This document shows positions 27,306 to 35,377 of a stretch of 64,000 nt of DNA, piece after piece. This stretch comes from Actinomycetospora sp. NBRC 106375 (GTDB taxonomy: Bacteria > Actinomycetota > Actinomycetes > Mycobacteriales > Pseudonocardiaceae): contig NZ_BSTS01000002.1 of assembly GCF_030269665.1 (NCBI RefSeq), positions 391,060 through 455,059 on the forward strand. Direction: 5' to 3'. Each line of letters begins with the position of its first letter. The first letter of the stretch is position 1. The translations under genes were made by a program, and so were the position numbers. A model generated the notes under the pieces. It was not told the origin of the DNA, made no database searches, and worked only from the letters and a program-made list of their open reading frames with translations.

Positions 27306-28128
27306 CCGGGTCCTCGTCGTCGCCGGCCTCGATCTCCGGGACCTCGGGGGGCGGCGGCGGTGCCGGAGCCGACGCCGGAGCGTTCTCGAAGAACCGCAGC
27401 AGCTCCACCGGCAGCGGCATGACCAGCGTCGAGTTCTTGTCCGACGCGACGTCGGTGACGGTCTGCAGCAGGCGCAGCTGCAGCGCCCCGGGCGCGGCGC
27501 TCATCCGCTCGGAGGCCTGCGTGAGCTTCTCCGACGCCTCCAGCTCGGCCTCCGCCGAGATCACGCGGGCCCGGCGGTCGCGCTCGGCCTCGGCCTGCCG
27601 GGACATCGAGCGGCGCATCCCCTCGGGCAGCGCGATGTCCTTGATCTCGACGCGGTCGATGGCAACGCCCCAGTCCTCGGTCGGCGCGTCGATGACCGCC
27701 TTGAGCTCCGAGTTGATGGCCTCTCGGTCGGAGAGCAGCGTGTCGAGGTCGGCGCGGCCGATGACCGAGCGCAGCGAGGTCTGGGCCACCTGCGACGTCG
27801 CCCGCAGGTAGTCGTCGACGTTGACCACCGCACGCACGGGGTCGTTGACGCGGAAGTAGACGACGGCGTCGACCCCGATCGTCACGTTGTCGCGCGTGAT
27901 GGCGTTCTGCGACGGCACGTCGAGCACCGTCGTCTGGACCGGCACCTTCCGCATGCGGTCCGCGAACGGGACGATCACCCGCAGACCGGGCTGGCGGACG
28001 GCCGGCAGCAGCCGGCCGAACCGCAGCACGACCCCGCGCTGGTACTGCTGCACGGCCTGCACCGACGCGCTCACCGTGACCAGGGCGAGCACCACGACCA
28101 CGATCAGCGCGACGAGCAACGCTTCCAT
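27274..28128 (-). CDS. SPFH/Band 7 (stomatin-like) membrane protein
   Basis: 284 residues from ATG 28128. One N-terminal helix (ALLVALIVVVVLALVTVSAS) anchors it. The Band 7 domain follows: QYQRGVVLRFGRLLPAVRQPGL, PVQTTVLDVPSQNAITRDNV, YFRVNDPVRAVVNVDDYLRA, IKDIALPEGMRRSMSRQAEAER. A helical stretch and a Pro/Glu-rich tail complete it. Stomatin-like proteins form membrane microdomain assemblies and often control proteases; no NfeD partner is adjacent here. The PspC-like gene ends 10 bases upstream, so the two are co-transcribed as an envelope-stress pair. Confidence 0.92.
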   Translation of the reverse strand: MEALLVALIVVVVLALVTVSASVQAVQQYQRGVVLRFGRLLPAVRQPGLRVIVPFADRMRKVPVQTTVLDVPSQNAITRDNVTIGVDAVVYFRVNDPVRAVVNVDDYLRATSQVAQTSLRSVIGRADLDTLLSDREAINSELKAVIDAPTEDWGVAIDRVEIKDIALPEGMRRSMSRQAEAERDRRARVISAEAELEASEKLTQASERMSAAPGALQLRLLQTVTDVASDKNSTLVMPLPVELLRFFENAPASAPAPPPPPEVPEIEAGDDEDPATRGDPADPR

Positions 28129-28138
28129 CCCGGACTCC

Positions 28139-28318
28139 CTACTGCTTGGGCATGACGACCCACAGGGCCAGGTAGATGACGAACTGCGGCCCCGGCAGCA
28201 GGCACGAGAGCACGAACAGCACCCGCACCAGGTTCGCCGAGACACCGAAGCGCTGCGCGAGCCCCGCGCACACCCCGGCGATGACCGCATTGTTCCTCGG
28301 CCTGGTCAGCGTGGCCAT
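28139..28318 (-). CDS. PspC-domain small membrane protein
   Basis: 59 residues from ATG 28318. LTRPRNNAVIAGVCAGLAQRFGVSANLVRVLFVLSCLLPG, then a hydrophobic FVIYLALWVVMPK ending, is a single PspC domain. PspC proteins sense membrane stress and in actinobacteria are often small and stand-alone. It precedes the SPFH gene by 10 bases. The 225-base divergent gap to the IclR gene (28319-28543) holds no other gene. Confidence 0.9.
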   Translation of the reverse strand: MATLTRPRNNAVIAGVCAGLAQRFGVSANLVRVLFVLSCLLPGPQFVIYLALWVVMPKQ

Positions 28319-28530
28319 GACGCCTCCGATCTCCTCGCCCCCGGGCCCGTCCCGGGTTCCCCGGGACCGACACTCCTCCAACGTGCGGGGCCCCGCCTGC
28401 GTGCCCGACCCGGACATTCGCCGGGGAAACCCCGATCGCGGGGGTCCGGGCCGGGCCCGGAGATCGCCCACACGGGGGTCGACGCCCGAGGTCGTCCCAC
28501 ATTGAGACAGGCATCACGACGCCATGGCCC

Positions 28531-28536
28531 TAGGTT
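28531..28536 (+). promoter_or_regulatory. Leaderless-type -10 box (TAGGTT) of the first IclR gene
   Basis: TAGGTT lies 7 bases before GTG 28544 and there is no Shine-Dalgarno sequence, consistent with leaderless initiation. Confidence 0.5.
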
Positions 28537-28543
28537 GAGCCTC

Positions 28544-29473
28544 GTGGACGACGACGGAGTGCCCGCGGGAGGTGGCGCGCGGTCCCTGAAGACCGCGGCG
28601 ACGGTCCTGCGCGCGCTGCGCCTGCTCGGTGACCACCCGGCGGGCCTGTGCGCGACGGAGCTCGCCGCGTGCCTGGGCAAGAGCGCCGCGACCGCCCGCT
28701 ACATGATCAACACCTTGTGCGACGCCGGCTACGCCGAGCGCGACGGCTCCGGCCGCTGCCGCCTCACCGAGGCGCCGCCGTGGGGCTCGTGGGGCGCCGA
28801 CCCCAAGACCCTGAGCCCCGTGCCCGGCGACCCCGATCCCGGCGCCGTGCTCGCCGAGGCCACCACCGAGCTCTACCGCCGCACGCGGCAGCGCTCCTAT
28901 CTCGTCCGCCGCACAGGGACCCTGGTGGCCGCGGTGACCGACTCCCGCGGCCACCAGGGTCTCGCCAAGCTGCCCGGCCTCGGCACCCACGTGCCGCCGC
29001 ACCAGGCCCACGCACTGGCCATGACGAAGGTGCTGCTCGCCGTGTCGCCCTCCTACCGCGAGGCGATCGAGGCCGAGCCCCTGCAGGCCCTGACCCCGGC
29101 GACGCTGACCGACCTGGACGACCTGCGCGCCGACCTCGCCGACATCGGGGAGGCCGGTGTCGCGCTCGACCGCGAGGAGTACGCCGAGGGTTTCTGCACC
29201 GTCGCCGCCCCGGTGGTGTCGCCGTCCGGGTCGTCGACGGTCGCCGTCGGCCTCTCGTGCTCCGCGCGCCGCCTCGCCCTCGACGAGGACGAGCTGGTCG
29301 ACGCCGTCCGCGAGGTGGCGCGGCGGGCCAGCGCGCAGTGGGCCGGCGAGAACCGCGCCCGTCCCGTGCCGGCCGTCCCGACGGTGCGCGACGCCGTCGA
29401 GACGTCGGGCCGTCCCGTGTCGACGCCCGACGGCGAGTCCCTGGTCGGCGGGCTCAGCGGCCCACGTCGGTGA
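28544..29473 (+). CDS. IclR-family regulator, right border of the monooxygenase locus
   Basis: 309 residues from GTG 28544. The N-terminal winged helix is SLKTAATVLRALRLLGDHPAGLCATELAACLGKSAATARYMINTL; the IclR effector domain follows, with YRRTRQRSYLVRR, HQAHALAMTKVLLA and GVALDREEYAEGFCTVAAPV. A second IclR gene at 42753-43619 shares the SLKTAA, LGKS.ATARY, EAPPWG.SWG and DREEYAEGFC segments, so the two are paralogues that bracket the prm cluster. A 45-residue tail absent from the other copy follows. It converges on the activator gene, with a 20-base overlap of 3' ends. Effector unknown; a catabolite of the hydrocarbon pathway is likely. Confidence 0.88.
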   Translation: MDDDGVPAGGGARSLKTAATVLRALRLLGDHPAGLCATELAACLGKSAATARYMINTLCDAGYAERDGSGRCRLTEAPPWGSWGADPKTLSPVPGDPDPGAVLAEATTELYRRTRQRSYLVRRTGTLVAAVTDSRGHQGLAKLPGLGTHVPPHQAHALAMTKVLLAVSPSYREAIEAEPLQALTPATLTDLDDLRADLADIGEAGVALDREEYAEGFCTVAAPVVSPSGSSTVAVGLSCSARRLALDEDELVDAVREVARRASAQWAGENRARPVPAVPTVRDAVETSGRPVSTPDGESLVGGLSGPRR

Positions 29474-31313
29474 TGCCGAAGGCGCGCAGGCGCCGGTAGA
29501 GCGTCGCCCGCCCGATCCCGAGGGCGGCCGCGGCCTGCGAGCGGTTGCCGCCCGCTTCCACGAGCGCGGACACGATCAGGTCGCGCTCGGCGGTCTCGAG
29601 CGGCGTCAGCCGCCGGCGCGTGCCCGTCACCGCGAACTCGGCCGGCAGGTCGGCGGGTTCGACGTCCCCGGCGGGGCGGGCGGCGAGCGCCCGGCGCAGG
29701 ACGTCCGCGAGCTGCGTGACGTTGCCCGGCCACCGGGCGCCGGCGAGCAGCGCCGCGGTCTCCGTGGTGCAGGAGGCGCGCCGCGACGGCGCGAGACGCG
29801 TGAGCAGCGCGGCGGCGATGAACGGGACGTCGTCCGGGCGCCGGCGCAGCGGCTCGATGAGCACCGAGGTCGCGAACCCCGCGAGGACGTCGCCGACCGC
29901 GCCCTGCTCGGGCGCCCGGTCCGCGGTCACGAGCCCGACGACCCACCACGTGGGCGGGACCTCGCCGAGCAGCGCGGTGAGCGCGCCGGCCCCGGCCGCG
30001 TCGAGGGCCTCGGTGTGCCGCACGGCGACGGTGACCGGCCCGGCGTGGGGCTCGGAGGCCTCGGCCGCGTACCCGCCGAGGGTGACGGCGGCCTCCGGGT
30101 CGGAGCCGTCGACGGTGACCCACCGGGCGTGGGGGCGCAGCTCGCCGTGCACGGCCCGGACCGCGGCGGCCTTGCCGACGCCCGGCTCCCCGAGCACGAC
30201 GGTGCTACGCGCGGAGCCCGCGGCGAGGCGCAGGGAGGCGGCCGCGGACCGCCAGGGCCGGGAGTTGCCCGCGAGCCCGGGCAGCGGCCGGTCCGCCGCG
30301 GGCGGGGGCGCCGGCATCTCGGCGCCGCGCGACTCGGTGCCGCGCACGGAGGCGGAGGTGGCCGCGGGCAGCATGACCGGCGGCGGGTCGTCGGCGTGCG
30401 CCAGGCGCAGGTTGCTCCGGCTGGGGACGACCTCGACGACCACGCCGGCCGGGCGCTCCGAGGGCACCGGCGTGATGAGCAGCCGGGCCGGGCCGTCGGC
30501 GAGCAGCACGCGGTCCTGGTGGGCCCGCGCGCCGTAGCCCAGCTCGAGGGCCCGCATCGTGATGCGGTCCTGGTCGGCGGCCGAGAGCAGGCGGGCCGGC
30601 CGGTTGGCCATCACGAGGTCGTCGGTGAGCGCGAGCACCGGCCCGCGCGCCCGCGCGCAGGTGGCGCGGAACGCCGCCATCACGCGCCGGATGCCGGCGC
30701 CGCCGCGCTCGCGCAGCACGTCCTCGATGTCCGTCGCGGCCTGCTGGGCGAGGAACCGCATGAGGTCGTTGGCCTCGGCGCGCAGGCAGGTGACGTCGAG
30801 GATCCCGGCCAGGCCGCCGTCCGGGCCGCGCACGGGCGCGCCGGCGCACGCGAAGGCCTGCAGGCGCTCGCTGAAGTGCTCGGCGCCCACGACCAGGGCC
30901 GGCATCGCGCCCTCGAGCGACGTGCCGACGCCGTTGGTGCCGGCGAACTCCTCGGCGTACGAGAAGCCCGGGGCCAGCGAGATCGCGTCGAGGCGGCGCT
31001 GCAGCTCGCCCTCACCGACCCGCCGCTCGAGCACCCGCCCGTCGGCGTCGGTGAGGACGACGGCCACCGACATGCCCGAGAGCCGCTCGGCGAGGTCGTC
31101 GAGCACCGGCCGGGCGCAGTTCGCGAGGCTGCCGTCGAAGTCGAGGTCCGGCTCGTAGGGCAGCGCGAGGTGGGTGGCGTCGACGCCAGCGCGCCGCGAG
31201 CGCTCCCAGGAGTCGACGATCTCGGGCCGGACGACACCGCGGGCGCTCACCGAGCCCTCGTCGACGAAGTGTTCGCGCGCGCGACCGAGGGCGCTCTGGG
31301 CGCGTCGGTCCAT
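29454..31313 (-). CDS. GAF/Fis-type transcriptional activator (AcoR/MimR-like)
   Basis: About 619 residues from ATG 31313, which has GAGGTGG 3 bases upstream; ATG 31328 is an in-frame alternative. The layout is an N-terminal helical part (RPEIVDSWERSRRAGVD), a GAF-like sensor with GFSYAEEFAGTNGVGTSLEG, a degenerate AAA region (Walker A VVLGEPGVGKAAAV), and a Fis-type helix-turn-helix (ETAERDLIVSALVEAGGNRS, then QAAAALGIGRATLYRRLRAF). The sigma-54-contacting GAFTGA loop is missing, as in actinobacterial members that work without sigma-54. In mycobacteria MimR, of this type, activates the acetone-responsive mimABCD cluster. It lies downstream of the prm accessory genes on the same strand. Confidence 0.88.
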   Translation of the reverse strand: MDRRAQSALGRAREHFVDEGSVSARGVVRPEIVDSWERSRRAGVDATHLALPYEPDLDFDGSLANCARPVLDDLAERLSGMSVAVVLTDADGRVLERRVGEGELQRRLDAISLAPGFSYAEEFAGTNGVGTSLEGAMPALVVGAEHFSERLQAFACAGAPVRGPDGGLAGILDVTCLRAEANDLMRFLAQQAATDIEDVLRERGGAGIRRVMAAFRATCARARGPVLALTDDLVMANRPARLLSAADQDRITMRALELGYGARAHQDRVLLADGPARLLITPVPSERPAGVVVEVVPSRSNLRLAHADDPPPVMLPAATSASVRGTESRGAEMPAPPPAADRPLPGLAGNSRPWRSAAASLRLAAGSARSTVVLGEPGVGKAAAVRAVHGELRPHARWVTVDGSDPEAAVTLGGYAAEASEPHAGPVTVAVRHTEALDAAGAGALTALLGEVPPTWWVVGLVTADRAPEQGAVGDVLAGFATSVLIEPLRRRPDDVPFIAAALLTRLAPSRRASCTTETAALLAGARWPGNVTQLADVLRRALAARPAGDVEPADLPAEFAVTGTRRRLTPLETAERDLIVSALVEAGGNRSQAAAALGIGRATLYRRLRAFGITDVGR

Positions 31314-31331
31314 GGGCCACCTCGCCATCTC

Positions 31332-31351
31332 CCATCACGCCGAAGTGATGG
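31332..31351. promoter_or_regulatory. Inverted repeat before the activator gene
   Basis: CCATCAC (31332-31338) and GTGATGG (31345-31351) are 7-base arms around GCCGAA, just upstream of the activator start. This is a possible autoregulatory operator; TACGAT on the minus strand (31367-31362) is a candidate -10. Confidence 0.45.
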
Positions 31352-31389
31352 TTAACACGGCATCGTACGGCCCGAACGGGCTCCGCAGG

Positions 31390-31440
31390 GACCTGCGACT
31401 GTCTCGGATCGAGACGACCGGCGAAGCGACGTCGCAGGTC
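31390..31440. other. Nested inverted repeats between the prm operon and its activator
   Basis: GACCTGCGAC (31390-31399) pairs with GTCGCAGGTC (31431-31440), and inside it GTCTCG-GAT-CGAGAC (31401-31415) is a perfect palindrome. It lies in the 169-base gap after the last accessory gene. It could end the long prm transcript or serve as an operator; no T-run is present. Confidence 0.5.
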
Positions 31441-31482
31441 AGGGCCGGTCGGGCACCCGGCCGGCCGGGGCTCAGCCGGGAC

Positions 31483-32028
31483 TCACCCGGGACTCCTGCC
31501 CGGATCTCGGCCCTCACCACCGTCCGGCGGCCGGGCGAAGTCCTGCGCCGTGGCCTCCTCGAGGAACTCCCGCATCTGCTCCACCTGCTCCGCGGCCTCG
31601 CGGGCGGGCTCCGGGCGGTCGCCCCCGAGCTCGGAGAACGACTGGCCCACCGCGTCGAGGACCGCGTCGGCCACCTCGATGCGCAGCGCCTCCCGCACGG
31701 CCACGGCGAGCACGTCGCTCGGGCGCCCCGGCAGGCGGGTACCGTCGTCGAGCACCAGCTCGGCCTTGAAGCGGTCGTCGACGAGGTCGACGATCTCGCC
31801 GCGGTCCAGCCGGCGCCCGAGGAGACCGGCCAGGTCCGCGAGCAGGTCCTGGGTCATCCGGTCGTCGTCGCTCGGCTCCGCCGCGCGGGGCCCGCGGTCG
31901 ATCACCTCGGCCTGGGGCGCGCGCACCGACACGACCAGGCACCGGTCGGCGTCCTCCTCGACCAGCAGCGCGAGCGGCTCGCGGGTCATCCGGTGCACCA
32001 CGAGCCGCGCGAAGCGCATCGCGACCAC
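31483..32028 (-). CDS. Bifunctional-nuclease (BFN, DUF151) domain protein
   Basis: 181 residues from GTG 32028 (ATG 32019 is an alternative). The BFN pattern is visible in CLVVSVRAPQAEVI, MTQDLLADLAGLLG, IVDLVDDRFKAELVLDDGTRLPGRPSDVLAVAVREALRI, and ADAVLDAVG. A Glu-rich helical C-terminal tail follows. BFN proteins were described as RNase/DNase-like in plants and have an uncertain role in bacteria. Here it is the last gene of the prm accessory run, 3 bases after an 80-residue protein. Its place in a di-iron monooxygenase operon is unexpected, and a non-nuclease role is possible. Confidence 0.75.
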   Translation of the reverse strand: MVAMRFARLVVHRMTREPLALLVEEDADRCLVVSVRAPQAEVIDRGPRAAEPSDDDRMTQDLLADLAGLLGRRLDRGEIVDLVDDRFKAELVLDDGTRLPGRPSDVLAVAVREALRIEVADAVLDAVGQSFSELGGDRPEPAREAAEQVEQMREFLEEATAQDFARPPDGGEGRDPGRSPG

Positions 32029-32031
32029 GTC

Positions 32032-32274
32032 TCAGCTCCGCGACTCGTCGGACTCGAAGGCGGCCCGCAGCTTGGCGAGGTCGTCCTTCACGCGCACCGC
32101 GTCCTGCCCCTCGCCCCACGAGGGGTCGCCGGGCTCGATGCCCAGCGAGCGCAGCAGTTCGGACGCCGCCTGCGAGGGGTCGCCGGACTCGCCCAGCACG
32201 GGGTGCAGGCCCTTCTCCGCGAGGTGGGAGAAGACGAGGTTGACCACGGTCCAGGGGTTGTACTTCTCGATCAC
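32032..32274 (-). CDS. Small conserved-looking protein of the prm accessory operon
   Basis: 80 residues from ATG 32274. MIEKYNPWTVVNLVFSHLAE suggests an amphipathic helix; the rest (LLRSLGIEPGDPSW, DAVRVKDDLAKLRAAFESDE) is helical and acidic. I do not recognise a family. The spacing is 7 bases from the upstream gene and 3 bases to the BFN gene, so it is translated with them. Small unassigned proteins recur beside propane monooxygenase genes in actinobacteria; assembly or stability of the enzyme is a guess. Confidence 0.7.
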   Translation of the reverse strand: MIEKYNPWTVVNLVFSHLAEKGLHPVLGESGDPSQAASELLRSLGIEPGDPSWGEGQDAVRVKDDLAKLRAAFESDESRS

Positions 32275-32281
32275 TCGCCCA

Positions 32282-32887
32282 TCACTCCCCGTCGCCCGGC
32301 ACGTCGGTGAGCTCCACCTCGTCCAGCGTCTCGAGCTCCGCCGGGCTGAGGCTGCGCACGCCCTCCAGGACGGTCCCCTGGTGCTCGGCGATCCGCCGGT
32401 CGACGAGCTGGGAGAGCTGGTAGGCGATCGCCCCGGTCTGGTGCACCGAGATCGTGTCGGGCAGGTCCTGGCGGGTGGAGGTGATGGCCACGCCCTGCGG
32501 GGTGCCGTCGACGACCGCGACCCCGACCTCGAACGACTCGCGCGGGTTGACCGCGGGGTCGGCGTAGTGCTTCTTGAGCTGGCGCAGCATCTTGTGCCAG
32601 CCGAGCACCTCGCCCTCGAGCTCGAGGCCCTGGACGTCGTCCTCCGTGAGCCCCATGCCCCGTCCGCCCGGCGCGAAGCAGCGGGCGTACGACAGGAGCG
32701 CGGTGGTCCACAACGACTCGACGACGACCGGGTCCGGCTCCGGGACGTTGAGCTGCGGGACGAGCCGCTCGCAGCACAGGAGCACGGTCTGGAGGTCGTC
32801 GAAGATCGCGGCGAGGTCGGCGAGCGCCGACGCGGCCGGCGATCCGACCCTCCGGACGGTGCGCGGGGTCTCGCTGGGCGCGGTCAT
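32282..32887 (-). CDS. Unknown protein of the prm accessory operon (201 aa)
   Basis: 201 residues from ATG 32887, overlapping the upstream gene by ATGA. A helical first half (ASALADLAAIFDDLQTVLLC, then LWTTALLSYARCFAPGGRGMGL) is followed by a mixed region with VAVVDGTPQGVAITSTRQDLP and HQTGAIAYQLSQLVDRRIAEHQ. No membrane segment or known motif is seen. The strong coupling with its neighbours and the absence of similarity to housekeeping families suggest a function tied to the monooxygenase pathway. I do not assign a function. Confidence 0.72.
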   Translation of the reverse strand: MTAPSETPRTVRRVGSPAASALADLAAIFDDLQTVLLCCERLVPQLNVPEPDPVVVESLWTTALLSYARCFAPGGRGMGLTEDDVQGLELEGEVLGWHKMLRQLKKHYADPAVNPRESFEVGVAVVDGTPQGVAITSTRQDLPDTISVHQTGAIAYQLSQLVDRRIAEHQGTVLEGVRSLSPAELETLDEVELTDVPGDGE

Positions 32888-33537
32888 GCGCACAGCTCCT
32901 CTCTGCCGGTCCGCGGCGCGGGGATGCCGCGCCGGGTGCCGGTGTCGGGGACGGGCTCGGCGGCGTCCTCGTCGGGCACCTCGTCGAGGACGAGGTCGAG
33001 GACGCTGTCGAGCAGGGCGACGAGCGCGATGTCGCGCTCGGGGGACTGCGGGGGACCGGACACGGTCAGCAGGGCGTGCAGCGCCGCGACGAGCTCGTCG
33101 AGCGCGGCGAGGCCGCACCCGACCACGGCCCAGCGCGGGAGCCCGCGGGCCAGCCGACGGGGGACGAGCACGCCCCACACCCGCCGGGACCGACGGGCGC
33201 GGGCGAGGCGCCGGGTCGCGACCGGGTCGCCCGGACGCAGCGCCAGCACCGCTTCGGCACCGAGCGCCACGAGGCGCCAGGTCAGCGCCGGGTCGTCGCT
33301 GTCGGCGCGGGCCAGCGCCTCGGCCCGGCGTGCCAGCGTCGCCCGCCCCGCCGGCGAGCAGCGGTCGTTGACCTGGGTGGCCAGCGCCGCGACGGCGGGG
33401 TGGGTGCACCGGGGCCACGCCCGGAACGGCTCGCCCGCGAGCACCGAGACGTGCTCCATGAGGCACCTGCCGGTGCCGGGGCCGTCGTGGTTGCCGGCGT
33501 CGAGCCGCACGGGACCCCCCACCGGGTCACACGGCAT
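32884..33537 (-). CDS. Unknown Ala/Arg-rich protein of the prm accessory operon (217 aa)
   Basis: 217 residues from ATG 33537, with GAGAGGGGAG upstream. The CLMEHVSVLAGEPFRAWPRCTHPAVAALA segment near residue 25-53 (written here in outline: two Cys and His-rich start) is followed by long Ala/Leu/Arg helices. MEHVSVLAGEPF and HPAVAALA recur in actinobacterial proteins of unknown function, some encoded near regulators or cell-surface genes. One moderately hydrophobic stretch (VVGCGLAALDELVAALHALL) is not a clear membrane helix. Stop and next start overlap (ATGA). Function unknown. Confidence 0.68.
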   Translation of the reverse strand: MPCDPVGGPVRLDAGNHDGPGTGRCLMEHVSVLAGEPFRAWPRCTHPAVAALATQVNDRCSPAGRATLARRAEALARADSDDPALTWRLVALGAEAVLALRPGDPVATRRLARARRSRRVWGVLVPRRLARGLPRWAVVGCGLAALDELVAALHALLTVSGPPQSPERDIALVALLDSVLDLVLDEVPDEDAAEPVPDTGTRRGIPAPRTGREELCA

Positions 33538-33558
33538 GGCGGGCGCTCCCCTCTCGCG

Positions 33559-34305
33559 CTAGTCCTCGGGCGCCGCGACCGGGCTCGCGAGCCCGTAGCG
33601 GGCCGCGAGCTGGCCACGGCAGATGCTGGTGTTGGCGTCGACCCCGACCTGGTACGAGCGCGCCTTGCGCAGGTGCAGGGGCAGGGCTTCGAGCCCGACC
33701 GTCCGCCCGACGGGGTCGACCACGAGCGGGGCGTCGTCGTCGGCGGCGATGCCGAGCTCGCGCCGCCGCGCACGCAGCCGCGTCAGGTCCCCACTCTCCG
33801 GGGCGTCGCCGATGGTCATCGCCGCGACGTCCTCGGGCGTCGCGCCGGCGCGCATCAGCGGCCGGACGACGAGGTCGGTGCCGGCGAGCATCGCGCGCTC
33901 GGTAAAGCTGCGCCGCAGGTCGTGCAGCTCCTCGACCGCCTCGCCGACCTCGGTGCCGGCCATCGAGTGCACGAAGCCCGCCCGTGCGGCGACACCGGCG
34001 TTGATGGCGTCGGAGGCGAAGTGGTCGATGAGCGTGACGTCGACGTCGGCGAGCCCCGGGACCTGCGACACCGCGTCCCACGCATCGGCGACCATGAGGA
34101 AGGCGAAGTTCGGGGCACAGAAGTAGGTGGGCAGGCGCAGGCGCACGTGGGCGACGGGGCCGGTCTCCTCGTCGGAGATCCGGCATTCGGCGACGAAGTC
34201 GAGCGAGACGACGTCGGCATCGAGCTCGGGGTCGCGCACGGTGCGCAGCGCCTCCCACACCCCGCTGGCCAGGGTGGCCGGCGGGGTGTCGGAGGTGAGC
34301 GTCAT
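33559..34305 (-). CDS. DUF59/MIP18-type iron-sulfur assembly-like protein
   Basis: 248 residues from ATG 34305, overlapping the amidohydrolase stop by ATGA. The first 100 residues follow the DUF59 pattern: VWEALRTVRDPELDADVVSLDFV, then RLRLPTYFCAPNFAFLMVADAWDAV, with the Cys that such proteins use. A C-terminal extension of 140 residues (ELHDLRRSFTERAMLAGTDL, ARSYQVGVDANTSICRG) is not recognised. DUF59 proteins such as PaaD and SufT help mature Fe-S or di-iron enzymes. A homologue accompanies propane monooxygenase genes in Rhodococcus and Mycobacterium, so a role in metal loading is likely (inference). Confidence 0.82.
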   Translation of the reverse strand: MTLTSDTPPATLASGVWEALRTVRDPELDADVVSLDFVAECRISDEETGPVAHVRLRLPTYFCAPNFAFLMVADAWDAVSQVPGLADVDVTLIDHFASDAINAGVAARAGFVHSMAGTEVGEAVEELHDLRRSFTERAMLAGTDLVVRPLMRAGATPEDVAAMTIGDAPESGDLTRLRARRRELGIAADDDAPLVVDPVGRTVGLEALPLHLRKARSYQVGVDANTSICRGQLAARYGLASPVAAPED

Positions 34306-35348
34306 GCCTGGGCCACCTCGCGCTCGTCGACGAGCTGGGCGCCCTCACCCTCGGTGATCCGGCACTCGGCCGGGACCTCGATGTCGTAGAGCTTCGCGGC
34401 ATTGAGGCCGAGGATCTTCTTCTTGCCGTTCGTGTCGAGCCGCGGGTAGTCGGCGAACTGGTCGTCGTCGGGCATCGACCAGTCGACGAGGCCCTCGATC
34501 TGCCACTTCGGCGTCCAGATGTTGTAGTCGGAACCGAAGGTCATCTTGTCCTCGCCGACCCAGAACAGCAGCTCGCCCATGACCTTGGCGAAGAACTTGG
34601 GACGGGCGTGCATGAGGCCGCCGACGACCACCGAGAGCCCGGCGTACACGTTGGGCTCCTGCGTCGCCATGAAGCAGAAGTCCTCGATGCGCGGCAGACC
34701 CACGTGCTCGACGATGAAGTTCAGGCCCTGGAAGTCGGTGGCCGCGTGGTCGACGTCCGAGACGTCGAAAGCGTCCTTGTCCAGCGGCCAGATCGTCGGG
34801 CCCTTGTGCACGTGGATGTTCTTGACGCCGAGCTCCTCGGCGCGCTGCAGGAAGCGGTACGCCTCCGGGTCGGTGAGCTTGTAGCCGCGCGAGTCACCGT
34901 TCCACTCGGCGGTGTAGAGCTTCGCGCCCTTGCAGCCGAACTTCCGCACGTTCTCCTCGAACTCGCGCATGCCGGCGTCGCCGTCGCGCGGGTCGAAGCG
35001 GGTGTTCAGGATGAACTTGCCCGGGTACTTCTCGGCGAGGTAGCCGTTGCGCTCGGTGGTGTTGAAGCCGTCCTTGTACCACTCGCGCAGGTACGTCGAC
35101 TGGAAGATCGCGACGTCGACGTGCCCCTCCTCGAACTCCTCGCGCATCAGCTGGTCCTCGGAGACCTTCTGGAACTCCTCGAGCGGCTGGTGCGTGTCGG
35201 CGGGGCCGAGTCCCTGGTAGGCGTGGAAGCACTCGATCCAGCCCTTGGCGTACTGCTCCGCCCCCTGCACCCAGTTCTCGGGTGAGGCGTCCCAGTAGTG
35301 CATGTGGGAATCGACGATGAAGTACTTCTCGCCGTCCTTCTCGTACAT
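34302..35348 (-). CDS. Amidohydrolase-family (TIM-barrel) metal-dependent hydrolase
   Basis: 348 residues from ATG 35348. The metal-binding start is FIVDSHMHYWDASPENW; NIHVHKGPTIWPLD, VEHVGLPRIEDFCFM and MTFGSDYNIWTPKW carry further conserved His and Asp residues. This is the amidohydrolase-2 branch, which includes decarboxylases and hydratases such as ACMSD-like enzymes. A close relative is the gene next to adh in the Rhodococcus jostii prm locus and in mycobacterial mim loci. Its reaction there is not established; hydrolysis of a lactone or ester intermediate, or a maturation role, are both possible. It lies 29 bases after adh. Confidence 0.9.
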   Translation of the reverse strand: MYEKDGEKYFIVDSHMHYWDASPENWVQGAEQYAKGWIECFHAYQGLGPADTHQPLEEFQKVSEDQLMREEFEEGHVDVAIFQSTYLREWYKDGFNTTERNGYLAEKYPGKFILNTRFDPRDGDAGMREFEENVRKFGCKGAKLYTAEWNGDSRGYKLTDPEAYRFLQRAEELGVKNIHVHKGPTIWPLDKDAFDVSDVDHAATDFQGLNFIVEHVGLPRIEDFCFMATQEPNVYAGLSVVVGGLMHARPKFFAKVMGELLFWVGEDKMTFGSDYNIWTPKWQIEGLVDWSMPDDDQFADYPRLDTNGKKKILGLNAAKLYDIEVPAECRITEGEGAQLVDEREVAQA

Positions 35349-35377
35349 GTGGTGGTGTCCTTCCTGTACTCCGCCGT

